Below the pieces are notes generated by a model. That model searched no databases. It was not told the origin of the DNA and saw only the letters and a list, made by a program, of their open reading frames with translations. Source: Haloquadratum walsbyi J07HQW1 (GTDB lineage Archaea > Halobacteriota > Halobacteria > Halobacteriales > Haloferacaceae). Taken from it: a stretch of 64,000 nucleotides of DNA. Every line of letters begins with the position of its first letter. Position 1 is the first letter of the stretch. The position numbers were made by a program, and so were the translations under genes. Below are positions 10,934 to 19,133 of this stretch, one piece after another. The stretch is from NCBI GenBank assembly GCA_000415965.1, contig KE356560.1:1522697-1586696 (forward strand), read 5' to 3'.

Positions 10934-11497
10934 CTACCCAAATTCGGATCGGACAGCGGTGATATCGCAAAACCGCGACCCAGGAGAACAATCATCAAGA
11001 ATCGTCCCTAATCTCTCTAACGTGATTGGTCGATACTCTAATAATTCACTACTCACATTGATTCGGCGATCATCATACATAATAAACGGGAACTCTTCAG
11101 GATTATCGTGAACATATCCGTGGATTGCCCACTCATCCCAGTCAGGAGGGATATTTTCAGGTCGATGCGTGCAATAGAATCGTCGATTACCATGTTCTAA
11201 GACGCACGACTGCACGACTGGAAACGAAGCATCCGAAGCGTCTAAACTGGTGTCATGGTCACCGCGGATGAGGATATCACCATTGAGATGATTAAAAAAT
11301 GCAATTGTCTCGCTTCCATTGCGCGTGTCCATGGCAACATCACCGAGATGAATGACCGTGTCAGTCTCAGTGACTGTCTGATAGTGTCGGTTCAAAAGCA
11401 CCCGATTCATCTCGGTAGTCGAGTCAAATGTTCGGTTTGTGTGCTCAATGATCTGTGAACGCCCGAAGTGATGATCTGAGATAACATAGCGACTCAT
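10934..11497 (-). CDS. Calcineurin-like metallophosphoesterase
   Basis: 187-residue phosphoesterase of the MJ0936/YfcE-like group. Metal-site motifs are seen in order: SDHHFG (Asp 8, His 10), HLGDVAMD (near residue 50), IRGDHD (near 78), YCTHRPE (near 109) and HGYVHDN (near 125). The usual GNHD motif reads GDHD, so one metal ligand is Asp instead of Asn. The fold is otherwise complete. The substrate is unknown; relatives hydrolyse phosphodiesters. It is a single gene in a minus-strand row, 214 bases from the CBS gene. Confidence 0.9.
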   Translation of the reverse strand: MSRYVISDHHFGRSQIIEHTNRTFDSTTEMNRVLLNRHYQTVTETDTVIHLGDVAMDTRNGSETIAFFNHLNGDILIRGDHDTSLDASDASFPVVQSCVLEHGNRRFYCTHRPENIPPDWDEWAIHGYVHDNPEEFPFIMYDDRRINVSSELLEYRPITLERLGTILDDCSPGSRFCDITAVRSEFG

Positions 11498-11905
11498 GTC
11501 ATATTCTTACACTAGTATAATCTCCCACCAACTAGAGATTATGCCCAAGTTGATAGCTCCCTACCTCTCACCTCTCACCTCTCACCTCTCATCGATTACC
11601 GATGGACCTTCCATCGGAGAGAAACTGAATTATCATTGACAATGGAGTTTGACTCTGCGAACGTTGTACTCACATCATGACAGTCTCGCTCATATGGCAA
11701 GTCATCGCCGTGTGTTCATGATAGAGTGTGACGATGTCAGCAAACAGAATGCAAATAATAACAGTTGTTGGTAATTTGATTTCTGTCTCCGAAGCGGAAC
11801 GCGTGACCGGACGCTCCAGCTGGACTGAGTGTGGTTTCGCATAGAAACAGTGGTTGTATTTCCAACGACTGATAAAAGGCGTCCAATCTGCCCGGGTTTG
11901 AGCGC
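11498..11905. other. Spacer with a heptamer tandem repeat
   Basis: About 400 bases between the phosphoesterase and the radical SAM gene. The only clear structure is the ACCTCTC tandem repeat at 11563-11590. A 79-codon frame at 11670-11909 on the minus strand has no supporting features. Confidence 0.5.
11563..11590 (+). repeat. Heptamer tandem repeat (ACCTCTC) x4
   Basis: Four exact head-to-tail copies of ACCTCTC just upstream of the phosphoesterase start. Not a coding repeat, since seven is not a multiple of three. It could vary in length by slippage. Confidence 0.9.
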
Positions 11906-13129
11906 TCACTCAGTATCAATACGTCTCCGTCCGCTCTCAACCGGAGTCGGGTCAGAGCGTTCGCTGGCTGTGAGATAACACTGCGGATCAGGAGCGAAAA
12001 TATCATCGTGAACTGTTAATGCGCGCAGGCGTGAACTTCCACGGCAGACATCACGGTAGGCACAATCTGCACACTTCCCTTTCAGGTGTTTCTCGCGGTT
12101 TCGCAGTGCTGAGAGAAGCGGATTTGACTCATCTTCCCAGATATCGGGAAATGAGCGATCACGGACGTTCCCCAGCGAGTAGCCCTGCCAGAACTGTGTT
12201 GGATGGACATTTCCCTGGTAGTCAATATCTGCAATCCGCTCGCCAGCGGGAGCGCCGCCATTCTGTCGCACGTATTCATAGATTTCGCGTGCATGGTCCG
12301 TGCCGAACTTCTCGTTGGCATATTCGATGATATAGGCGGCGTCAGCGTAGTTGCCAACCAGCAGTGTTTCGATGTCCTCACCGCTATCATGATACTGTAA
12401 TGTGAGATCAAACAACTGACGGACTGCCTCTCGTCTCTCCTCCGGCGTGAGATCAATATCAACGATGTCACTTCCGCGACCACCGTACTCTAGATGATAA
12501 AAACAGAATCGATCGACGCCAACATCATGTAACAGATCAACGATGGCTTCGAGATCATCGGCGTTCCGACGGGTAACCGTGTATCGGAGCCCTGTTTTGA
12601 GCCCAGCGTCGAGACAAGTCCTGATTCCGTCTACCGCAGCCTCAAAGGCCCCATCTTGCCCGCGAAAAGCGTCATGATGCTCGGGGAGACCATCAACTGA
12701 AATACCAGCGTAGGCTACCCCAGCATCTTTGAGTTCCTGGACACGCTCGTTGGTGAGGAGTGTCCCGTTCGTCGAGAGGACGGGTCGCAGTCCCACGTCG
12801 GCAGCGTAGTCAATCAATTCAACGAGGTCGTTCCGAACCAGTGGTTCACCACCAGAAAACAGGATAACAGGCACGCCGTAATCTGCCAACTCATCAAGCA
12901 AGCGTTTGCCTTCCGCAGTCGAGAGTTCACCCGATGCAGTCTCGGTGTCTGCAGCCGCATAGCAGTGATCACAATAGAGGTTACACTGTTTCGTGACGTT
13001 CCAGACAACGACTGGTCGTTGCTGTTTCGTGTCGCGGATTTGTGGTTTACTCGACTCCTCAGCAGCATCATACCGTAATCCGTCACCCTCGGCGTCAACA
13101 TCACAGAGTAGTTTGCTAATCGAAATCAT
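11906..13129 (-). CDS. ahbC: Radical SAM/SPASM enzyme, AhbC-like (heme pathway)
   Basis: 407 residues with the radical SAM cluster motif CNLYCDHC (near residues 49-56), the GGEP motif (near 95) and a C-terminal SPASM-type cysteine set, CADCAYRDVC near residue 363. The N terminus ISISKLLC, a short linker and VVVWNVT resembles the start of AhbC, 12,18-didecarboxysiroheme deacetylase, which makes Fe-coproporphyrin in the archaeal siroheme-to-heme route. The ATG at 13129 overlaps the stop of the small upstream gene (ATGA), so the two are translationally coupled. An AhbD-like gene lies in the same direction. Assignment to heme is by family resemblance and context; a peptide-modifying role is the alternative. 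Confidence 0.78.
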   Translation of the reverse strand: MISISKLLCDVDAEGDGLRYDAAEESSKPQIRDTKQQRPVVVWNVTKQCNLYCDHCYAAADTETASGELSTAEGKRLLDELADYGVPVILFSGGEPLVRNDLVELIDYAADVGLRPVLSTNGTLLTNERVQELKDAGVAYAGISVDGLPEHHDAFRGQDGAFEAAVDGIRTCLDAGLKTGLRYTVTRRNADDLEAIVDLLHDVGVDRFCFYHLEYGGRGSDIVDIDLTPEERREAVRQLFDLTLQYHDSGEDIETLLVGNYADAAYIIEYANEKFGTDHAREIYEYVRQNGGAPAGERIADIDYQGNVHPTQFWQGYSLGNVRDRSFPDIWEDESNPLLSALRNREKHLKGKCADCAYRDVCRGSSRLRALTVHDDIFAPDPQCYLTASERSDPTPVESGRRRIDTE

Positions 13130-13434
13130 ATGTCTAATAAATCTTCGTGAGCACGTGATTCGTCAGCGTCGGAGTTGACTGGCTTTGCGTTCCGATCCAA
13201 ATCGTGGGTCGAGTATCGCGCGATGGCGTCGACCGGACAGACCCACACATCGGTCGCGTACCAGGCGAACAGCCGCGACGCTTGTTCGTGAGCCATCTCA
13301 TTATCTGGCGCCGTGATACTGCCAACGTGTCGAAGTGGCTCATCACGACCTTCTCTGATGAACACCTCCCACTCCTGTTCGCTCGCGTCACGCGGATAGT
13401 TCCCAATCATCGCGCGATGTGCTTTCTCAACCAT
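13126..13434 (-). CDS. Small PaaB-like radical SAM partner protein
   Basis: 102 residues from the ATG at 13434, chosen over an upstream in-frame start because the conserved part begins there (MVEKAHR) and a TATA-like element lies at about 13462-13470. The middle (WEVFIRE, HVGSITAPD, then WVCP) has the pattern of PaaB-like proteins and of a haloarchaeal family described as a radical-SAM partner (Htur_1727 type). It lies between two radical SAM genes and shares four bases with the AhbC-like gene. Its role is unknown: it could be a substrate carrier, a scaffold for the enzyme pair, or a modified peptide. There is no signal peptide or membrane segment. Confidence 0.82.
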   Translation of the reverse strand: MVEKAHRAMIGNYPRDASEQEWEVFIREGRDEPLRHVGSITAPDNEMAHEQASRLFAWYATDVWVCPVDAIARYSTHDLDRNAKPVNSDADESRAHEDLLDI

Positions 13435-13558
13435 GGGTATCGATTCTTCGTAAACATTCTTATGATATGATTCATTGTTTCGGACGAGACAGTGTGTGAA
13501 CCAACTGAATAAATGGTCATTATAGGTGGCTGGCAATGTGTCACGAATATCTTTTGCG

Positions 13559-13584
13559 CAGTCTGAGTCTGAGTCTGATTCTGG
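13559..13584 (+). repeat. TCTGAG hexamer repeat between radical SAM genes
   Basis: Short run of TCTGAG/TCTGAT units in the 190-base gap after the AhbD-like gene. The same hexamer is repeated inside the gene at 43803-44354. Confidence 0.75.
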
Positions 13585-13624
13585 TCCGATTTCGATGCTG
13601 GGTGCAGTTCACACAGTTCATCTT

Positions 13625-14755
13625 TCATGGATTCGACAAAGAGGCATCTTCTTGCGTGTTTGATTCCTCTGTTACGGTGTACGCACAGAGCGGGTCGCTC
13701 GCCAGTGGATTTCCAGTCGTTGCGTGTGCCCGTGCCCGTGATCCACCACACTGCGTACGGTAGGGACAGACACCACAGGGATCATGAAAGCTCTCAGGAT
13801 TGCGTAACTTCTGGAATAATGGCGCGTCCCGATACAGGTCAACAAGATCGTCATCTCGGACATTACCCGTAGCAACTGGCAGAAACCCCGATGGGTACAC
13901 GTCTCCTGTATGACTAACAAACACGAATCCATTGCCGTCGCCGGTTGATCCAACTCTTGGACCACTTCGTCCGTCTCTCTGTTCGATTTGGTGGGCAACT
14001 CGTCGATAGTGAGGGGCTTCGACAGTAATCACCCGAAAATCAGCATCCCGTTGGTATTGATATAGCCACTCCAGCGTCTGTTCCATCTTCTCTGGTGATA
14101 ATTGCTTGAGTTCAGCGCCTCGACCAATGGGGACGAGAAAGAATACTTCCCACATAACAGCACCAAACGCATCAATCAGGTCCGCGATCTCGGGCAGGTC
14201 GTTGACTGTCGTCGCCGTCACGGTGGTATTTATCTGCAGTGAGAGCCCGATTTCGGCTGCGTGCTCAGCCGCGTGACGGATCGTCTCAAATGATCCGTCT
14301 TCGCCTCGAAATGTGTCATGCCGGTCGGGAGTCGCACCGTCAAGCGAGAGAGCAACGCGATGAACACCGAGTTCTTTGAACCGTTCAAGAACAGAGTCGG
14401 TTAGTGCAGTCGTCGGTGCTGGTGTCACCGCTGTGCGTAATCCATTCGATATTGCGTACTCCACCAACTCAAACAGATCCGGACGTTCGAGTGGGTCGCC
14501 TCCCGAAAACACGACGATTGGGGGCGGTGCCCCGAAGTCCGTGATTTGATCGAGGAGTGCTTTGCCCTGTTCAGTTGTCAGTTCGTCTGGATGTCGATCC
14601 GGTTGTGCCTCTGCCCGGCAGTGGTCACATTCCAATTCGCATGCCTGCGTGACCTCCCACGTGACGATAAGCGGCGTCTCGCTGTAATCACGACCGTGTG
14701 GCGAGTTGTTACTTTGCTTTGAATTGAGGTCTGAGTGTGAGTGAGAGGGAGACAT
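13625..14755 (-). CDS. ahbD: Radical SAM/SPASM enzyme, AhbD-like (heme pathway)
   Basis: 376 residues. The radical SAM motif CELECDHC is near residues 39-46, FSGGDPLERPD near 84, and the C-terminal auxiliary cluster region CGVCPYRTQCGGSRARAHA near 330. This C-terminal pattern (CGGxRARA, then TGxxLASDPxC) is shared with AhbD, which decarboxylates Fe-coproporphyrin to heme, and with NirJ/PqqE relatives. Six bases separate its start from the stop of the small peptide gene upstream, so they form one transcription unit. The N-terminal 25 residues are Ser/His-rich and probably disordered. A role in maturing a peptide instead of heme cannot be excluded. Confidence 0.75.
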   Translation of the reverse strand: MSPSHSHSDLNSKQSNNSPHGRDYSETPLIVTWEVTQACELECDHCRAEAQPDRHPDELTTEQGKALLDQITDFGAPPPIVVFSGGDPLERPDLFELVEYAISNGLRTAVTPAPTTALTDSVLERFKELGVHRVALSLDGATPDRHDTFRGEDGSFETIRHAAEHAAEIGLSLQINTTVTATTVNDLPEIADLIDAFGAVMWEVFFLVPIGRGAELKQLSPEKMEQTLEWLYQYQRDADFRVITVEAPHYRRVAHQIEQRDGRSGPRVGSTGDGNGFVFVSHTGDVYPSGFLPVATGNVRDDDLVDLYRDAPLFQKLRNPESFHDPCGVCPYRTQCGGSRARAHATTGNPLASDPLCAYTVTEESNTQEDASLSNP

Positions 14756-14761
14756 CGGTAT

Positions 14762-14926
14762 CTAGTTAAAAACGAGTTTGTCGTGTGTTTGGACGTGTGA
14801 TTTGCATTCCGCAGGCGGTAACTGCATCATCATAGGCGGCAGCGGATCAGAAGCCACTGTATCATCATTTGAGACAACGTCATCAGCGTGCCCAGCGATG
14901 ATCTGTTTGGGTACTGTCTGTCCCAT
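14762..14926 (-). CDS. 54-residue peptide heading the AhbD/AhbC unit
   Basis: Short open frame with ATG at 14926 and TAG at 14762, six bases before the AhbD-like gene. It has a strong Shine-Dalgarno sequence (GGAGGG about 8 bases before the ATG), which is rare here, and a TATA-like element near 14966-14975, giving a leadered transcript. The peptide is MGQTVPKQIIAGHADD at its start, has a run PPMMMQLPP in the middle, one Cys (near residue 40) and ends KLVFN. There is no signal or membrane segment. It may be a small conserved accessory protein, a leader-type regulator, or a substrate of the radical SAM enzymes. No family recognised. Confidence 0.6.
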   Translation of the reverse strand: MGQTVPKQIIAGHADDVVSNDDTVASDPLPPMMMQLPPAECKSHVQTHDKLVFN

Positions 14927-15846
14927 ATTAACATCCCTCCGGTGAGATGCGAGATCTGAATTCCAATATAAGACATGGTTGCGGCGATGAAGTGGTCCTC
15001 TTGTCGCATATCGAATTACGCACTGATTCATACATACCATATAAAGACCTGAGAATCCACGAATCCCGGTCCGGCATATAGGGGGTGGATAAAAAGCACC
15101 TGTTCAGCGTGAGCAATTGCGCTAGATTGAGCTGTAATACCTGCTCATAGCCCTCTGTGCATCGCTCGTCTCTTGGCTTTAGATAATCATTCAACCTCCG
15201 CTCATCTACCGGAGTGAATACCTGAGGGTTTATGTCCTCTCTGATTACAGATGTCAGTTCGTCACTTGGACACTGCTACTCCCAACTGCCCGCAGGAACC
15301 GACTGCGACAGATGAGTGTTCAATCGCTAACTGATGACAGAAATTCCCTACTGCGGAGGACGGTCCTCGCCCTGTGACAAAATCGAAACTTTCCGGGGAA
15401 CGTATAACTGGCACAAGGCGACTACCTCGGGGCTTTGAGTTGATCCTGAGGGTGAAGCTGAAGCAAATATGAACAGTTAATCAATCATACTTCTGAGCAC
15501 AAGTGCACACAGAGAAAATCTCACACGCGATTTAAATGTCCTCAGTCAACTCTCACGCTGATTGAGACAGTTAGACGTAAGCGTGAATTCCAGCCTCACG
15601 GAGGAGGTCAGGGAGAAGGAATGAGATTCGGCTGCTGGGTGTCGTGCAGTCCATCGATCATGAAACCTCCGGGCTTGTCCCGGAGGAGTTTACTGTTCTT
15701 TGACCTTTGTATTGTTATCACACTGTCTCGGATAGCGCGAGAGTCGAAGAGATTAATATTCAGTTGATTATGATAATGGGTGAATTGGCTGAACTATCGG
15801 TCCGAATGATCGTTACATACAGGATATTTATTACTCAAGCCATGGT
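14927..15846. other. Spacer with an orphan IS605-type hairpin
   Basis: About 900 bases with no supported gene. It contains the promoter and Shine-Dalgarno of the 54-residue peptide at its left end and a perfect 8-bp hairpin at 15666-15686 that resembles the right end of TnpB elements. Confidence 0.55.
15666..15686 (+). repeat. Orphan hairpin like an IS605 right end
   Basis: Stem CCTCCGGG / CCCGGAGG with loop CTTGT. Its design matches the hairpins GCCTCGGGG-CTTGA-CCCCGAGGC at the ends of the TnpB elements at 34632 and 52724. No TnpB coding sequence is attached. Confidence 0.7.
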
Positions 15847-16128
15847 ATGCTATCTGGGTGGATAACAACCTCAGATATGCCAGCGTCCTCAGGAGCATCA
15901 CATGGAGTAGCTGCGTTTGTCACGCTGATCCTCGGGACAGTTCTCTCAAAGTTTATTTGGAATCTTGTCCCTCCGCTGGGACAACTGTCACTTGTAACAA
16001 TACAAACAATTCAATCACTCACAGGAGCGAATATTCCAACAACTGAGCGATTTGCTGGAGCAGTCGTTGTCATGATTGGATTCTCCTTTCTATGGGGTGT
16101 AGTCTATCACCTCGGGCGACACTCATAA
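15847..16128 (+). CDS. Small membrane protein, unknown function
   Basis: 93 residues, not recognised. Two hydrophobic segments are seen, about residues 19-40 (AAFVTLILGTVLSKFIW) and 68-88 (FAGAVVVMIGFSFLWGVVYHL), joined by a short polar loop with a Pro-Pro. A TATA-like GATATTTATT (15823-15832) lies at promoter distance from the ATG at 15847; a second possible start is at 15877. It stands alone, so context says little. Haloarchaeal genomes hold many such two-span proteins. Confidence 0.7.
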   Translation: MLSGWITTSDMPASSGASHGVAAFVTLILGTVLSKFIWNLVPPLGQLSLVTIQTIQSLTGANIPTTERFAGAVVVMIGFSFLWGVVYHLGRHS

Positions 16129-16299
16129 CAAAATCGACATATCCGACAGCAATCGCTTATGTCTGAAACGGAGAGCTGTGTCCGGCGTGAGTGTCAGTGA
16201 TTTTTTAGAAGATAACGCGCCACTGAACCCTCAGATTACATATGTTCGTCTTATTATCCCTGCCAGAAATGTCATGATAGTTGTTATATCCTCTTTTGA

Positions 16300-16689
16300 T
16301 TATGTCTGATGATACTGAGAGATCGCCTCACGCCACTCGCTGGGGACTGAAACGGGACGGTCAGCGTCGAGGTCATACATGACCTGGACGGTACTCGCGG
16401 TGGCTGCAACGGTTTCACCGTCCTTCAATTCATATTCCATACGCAGACTCGACTCACCTACCTCCGGCGGCGCGATGTGTACCTCGATTTTCTGCTTGAG
16501 ACGAATAGGCTGTTTGAACTCGACTTCAAGTGCAGCGATTACAGTCTCGATCTCTGTCAGGCCGACACCGAGGACTTCTCGGAAGTAATCCGCTCGCGCC
16601 TGTTCGAGATACGTTGCATATACCGCATTGTTCACATGCCCAAATGAGTCAATATCCCGAAATCGTACCTCAATTGATGTCGTATACAT
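16300..16689 (-). CDS. Hotdog-fold acyl-CoA thioesterase (4HBT family)
   Basis: 129 residues from the ATG at 16689. The 4-hydroxybenzoyl-CoA thioesterase pattern is clear: VRFRDIDSFGHVNNAVYATYLEQAR near residues 7-31 contains the Asp and the HVNN motif, followed by a central helix and a beta sheet ending near PVSVP. The frame continues 34 codons upstream, but the family begins at MYTTS and the AT-rich TATA-like stretch at 16706-16719 lies about 25 bases before this ATG. It faces an acyl-CoA synthetase gene across 440 bases, which suits a thioesterase acting on acyl-CoA. The natural substrate is unknown. Confidence 0.9.
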   Translation of the reverse strand: MYTTSIEVRFRDIDSFGHVNNAVYATYLEQARADYFREVLGVGLTEIETVIAALEVEFKQPIRLKQKIEVHIAPPEVGESSLRMEYELKDGETVAATASTVQVMYDLDADRPVSVPSEWREAISQYHQT

Positions 16690-17130
16690 GTCTGCGTTGA
16701 TGTCCATATCTATATCTATGCCTGTGTCTGTTTCTCGGTTACTGTGTGTATGTACCCTTTGCACTTTTCTCGACGAACTGAGTAACGGCAATCAATACTG
16801 ACAAATAAGACATGTGAGAAAATTCTAGGACGTTATTCATAAATCGACTCAGTGATTGATCGTGCCGGTGACTTCTTGACGGCTCAATAGCGTCTTGGAA
16901 GACATGATGTCATAGTTAACAATCAAGCAAGAACCTGAAGCGTGGATAATCCGAGACTGTTTTGAGTATAGTATCAAGAGGTCTCAATCCGGAGTTCTCG
17001 TGCACACACATGAGTACGATGATTCCTCCGTCTGATTCCTGTTCGAATCACTAAAACCTGATATGTACAGAGAACATTGCAGTCCAATGGTAAGATTATA
17101 ATTAAAATTAAGTATATTGCCGTCTTTTAT
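16690..17130. other. Divergent intergenic region
   Basis: About 440 bases separating the thioesterase (leftward) and the acyl-CoA synthetase (rightward). TATA-like elements lie at both ends; nothing else was seen. Confidence 0.5.
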
Positions 17131-19104
17131 ATGGACATGGAATCTCCTGAATCACAGGAGGTCGTCCACATCCCCGACGAGTCATTCGTTAACTCGACGA
17201 ACGTTACCGCGTTCATGGACGCCTACGATATTGCTGATTATGACGAACTTATTGAGCGAACAACATCAGATATTGACTGGTTCTGGAATGAACTCCCCGA
17301 TTATCTTGACATCGAATTTTACGAAGAATATGATACCGTTCGAAACGATGCTGAGGGACCACAATTCACAGAGTGGTATCCAGGTGGTAAATTAAACGTT
17401 GCGCACAACACAGTTGACCGACACGGCAGCGCTGACTCCAATCGAAGAAATACCGTTGCCTGCATCTGGGAAGGCGAGCATGGCGGAGTTCGAGAGCTAA
17501 CCTATCACGAACTTCATCGTCAAAGCAACCAGGTTGCAAATTACCTCGAATCAATCAATATCGATACTGGCGATACAGTTGGGTTATATATGCCAATGAT
17601 TCCGGAGGTTATCTCGATCCTTTACGGTTGCTTTAAAATCGGCGCGATTGCTGTGCCCATTTTTTCCGGATTTGGGGTTGATGCAACGGCGACTCGGATT
17701 GAGGACTCGGAATGCTCAGTGTTATTTACCGGTGACGGTTTCTATCGTCGTGGGAGCGAAGTTACTCTCAAGAATGCCGCTGACGAAGCGGTCGCCGAGG
17801 CTGGATTCGTCGAACATACCATCGTCTTTGACCGTCTCGGGGCAGAGATTCCATGGAGTGATGATCAAGACGAGTGGTGGACGGATGCAATCGAAACTCA
17901 AGATGACGACTACGAGACAAAGTCTCTCGACAGCAATCAGGAGTGCATGCTGTTGTACTCCTCCGGAACGACAGGAAAGCCAAAAGGAATCGTCCACACG
18001 CATGTGGGTGCACAACTCCAACCGGCGAAGGAACTACACTTCGGCTTTGATCTCAAACCATCGGATCGGTTCTTTTGGGTTTCCGATATCGGCTGGATGA
18101 TGGGACCATGGACGCTTATCGGCACTCACACGTTCGGTGGCACAATGGTTATGTATGAAGGGGCTCCGGATTATCCACAACCAGATCGGTTTTGGAGGAT
18201 GATTGATCGTCATCGTATCACTCAATTTGGTATCTCCCCGACAGCGATTCGTGCACTCCGTAAGCAAGGTGACGAATGGATTGAGGGACACGATCTCTCC
18301 TCGCTTCGTCTGCTTGGTTCAACCGGTGAGCCATGGGATGTTGAATCGTGGCTTTGGCTGTACAATAATGTCGGCAGTGGCGAGACACCGATTATCAACA
18401 TCTCCGGTGGAACAGAAATCTTCGGCTGTTTCCTGATGCCGATGCCAACACAGCCGCTAAAACCCTGCACGCTTGGCGGACCAGGGCTTGGCATGGACAT
18501 TGATATTATCGACGAGACGGGTGAGTCGGTCGCAGAAGATAACGAACGTGGCTACCTTGTTGCTCGTGACTCCAACCCCGCTATGACAAAGTCTCTATGG
18601 GGTGGTGATGAGCGGTATCTCAACGAGTACTGGTCTACGTTCGAGAGTCCACCGATGTGGAATCATGGCGACTGGGCACAACAGGACGAAGACAGATTTT
18701 GGTTCCTCCATGGCCGCGCTGATGATGTATTGAACGTCGCGGGACGAAAGGTTGGACCTGCAGAGATTGAAAGCGCTGCGATGGAACATGATAAAATCAA
18801 TCAGGCGGCGGTGGTAGGCGTCCCTGACGATACCACCGGAACGGCAGTCGTGTTATATCTGATTACCGAGGCAGATGTCGAAGAGACCGACACGCTTCGG
18901 AGTGAGGTTCGTGAACTGGTCGGCAAACAACAGGGCAAACCGTTTCGACCCAGCGAGGTATTGTTTGTCGATGCGTTTCCGAAAACACAGTCAGGGAAGA
19001 TCATCCGCCGAGCCGTAAAAACGACATATACAGGTAAAGACCTTGGTGATATGAGCAGCATTGAAAATCCTGAAGCGCTCCAGCAAATTGAGAACGCTCG
19101 GTAA
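17131..19104 (+). CDS. AMP-forming acyl-CoA (acetyl-CoA type) synthetase
   Basis: 657 residues, the length of acetyl-CoA synthetases. It activates a carboxylic acid with ATP and joins it to coenzyme A. Motifs are YSSGTTGKPKG (near residues 274-284, phosphate loop), STGEPWD (near 396), SGGTEIFG (near 424), GDWAQQDEDRFWFLHGRADD (near 512-531) and the C-terminal KTQSGKIIRR (near 616), whose Lys is the catalytic and acetylated residue. The ATG at 17131 is chosen over an upstream ATG (17077) because an AT-rich promoter stretch (17101-17116) lies just before it. The N-terminal region matches the ACAS_N type. Whether the substrate is acetate, propionate or a larger acid cannot be read. Confidence 0.93.
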   Translation: MDMESPESQEVVHIPDESFVNSTNVTAFMDAYDIADYDELIERTTSDIDWFWNELPDYLDIEFYEEYDTVRNDAEGPQFTEWYPGGKLNVAHNTVDRHGSADSNRRNTVACIWEGEHGGVRELTYHELHRQSNQVANYLESINIDTGDTVGLYMPMIPEVISILYGCFKIGAIAVPIFSGFGVDATATRIEDSECSVLFTGDGFYRRGSEVTLKNAADEAVAEAGFVEHTIVFDRLGAEIPWSDDQDEWWTDAIETQDDDYETKSLDSNQECMLLYSSGTTGKPKGIVHTHVGAQLQPAKELHFGFDLKPSDRFFWVSDIGWMMGPWTLIGTHTFGGTMVMYEGAPDYPQPDRFWRMIDRHRITQFGISPTAIRALRKQGDEWIEGHDLSSLRLLGSTGEPWDVESWLWLYNNVGSGETPIINISGGTEIFGCFLMPMPTQPLKPCTLGGPGLGMDIDIIDETGESVAEDNERGYLVARDSNPAMTKSLWGGDERYLNEYWSTFESPPMWNHGDWAQQDEDRFWFLHGRADDVLNVAGRKVGPAEIESAAMEHDKINQAAVVGVPDDTTGTAVVLYLITEADVEETDTLRSEVRELVGKQQGKPFRPSEVLFVDAFPKTQSGKIIRRAVKTTYTGKDLGDMSSIENPEALQQIENAR

Positions 19105-19133
19105 ATACTGTAAACATCAATTATCGAATATAA

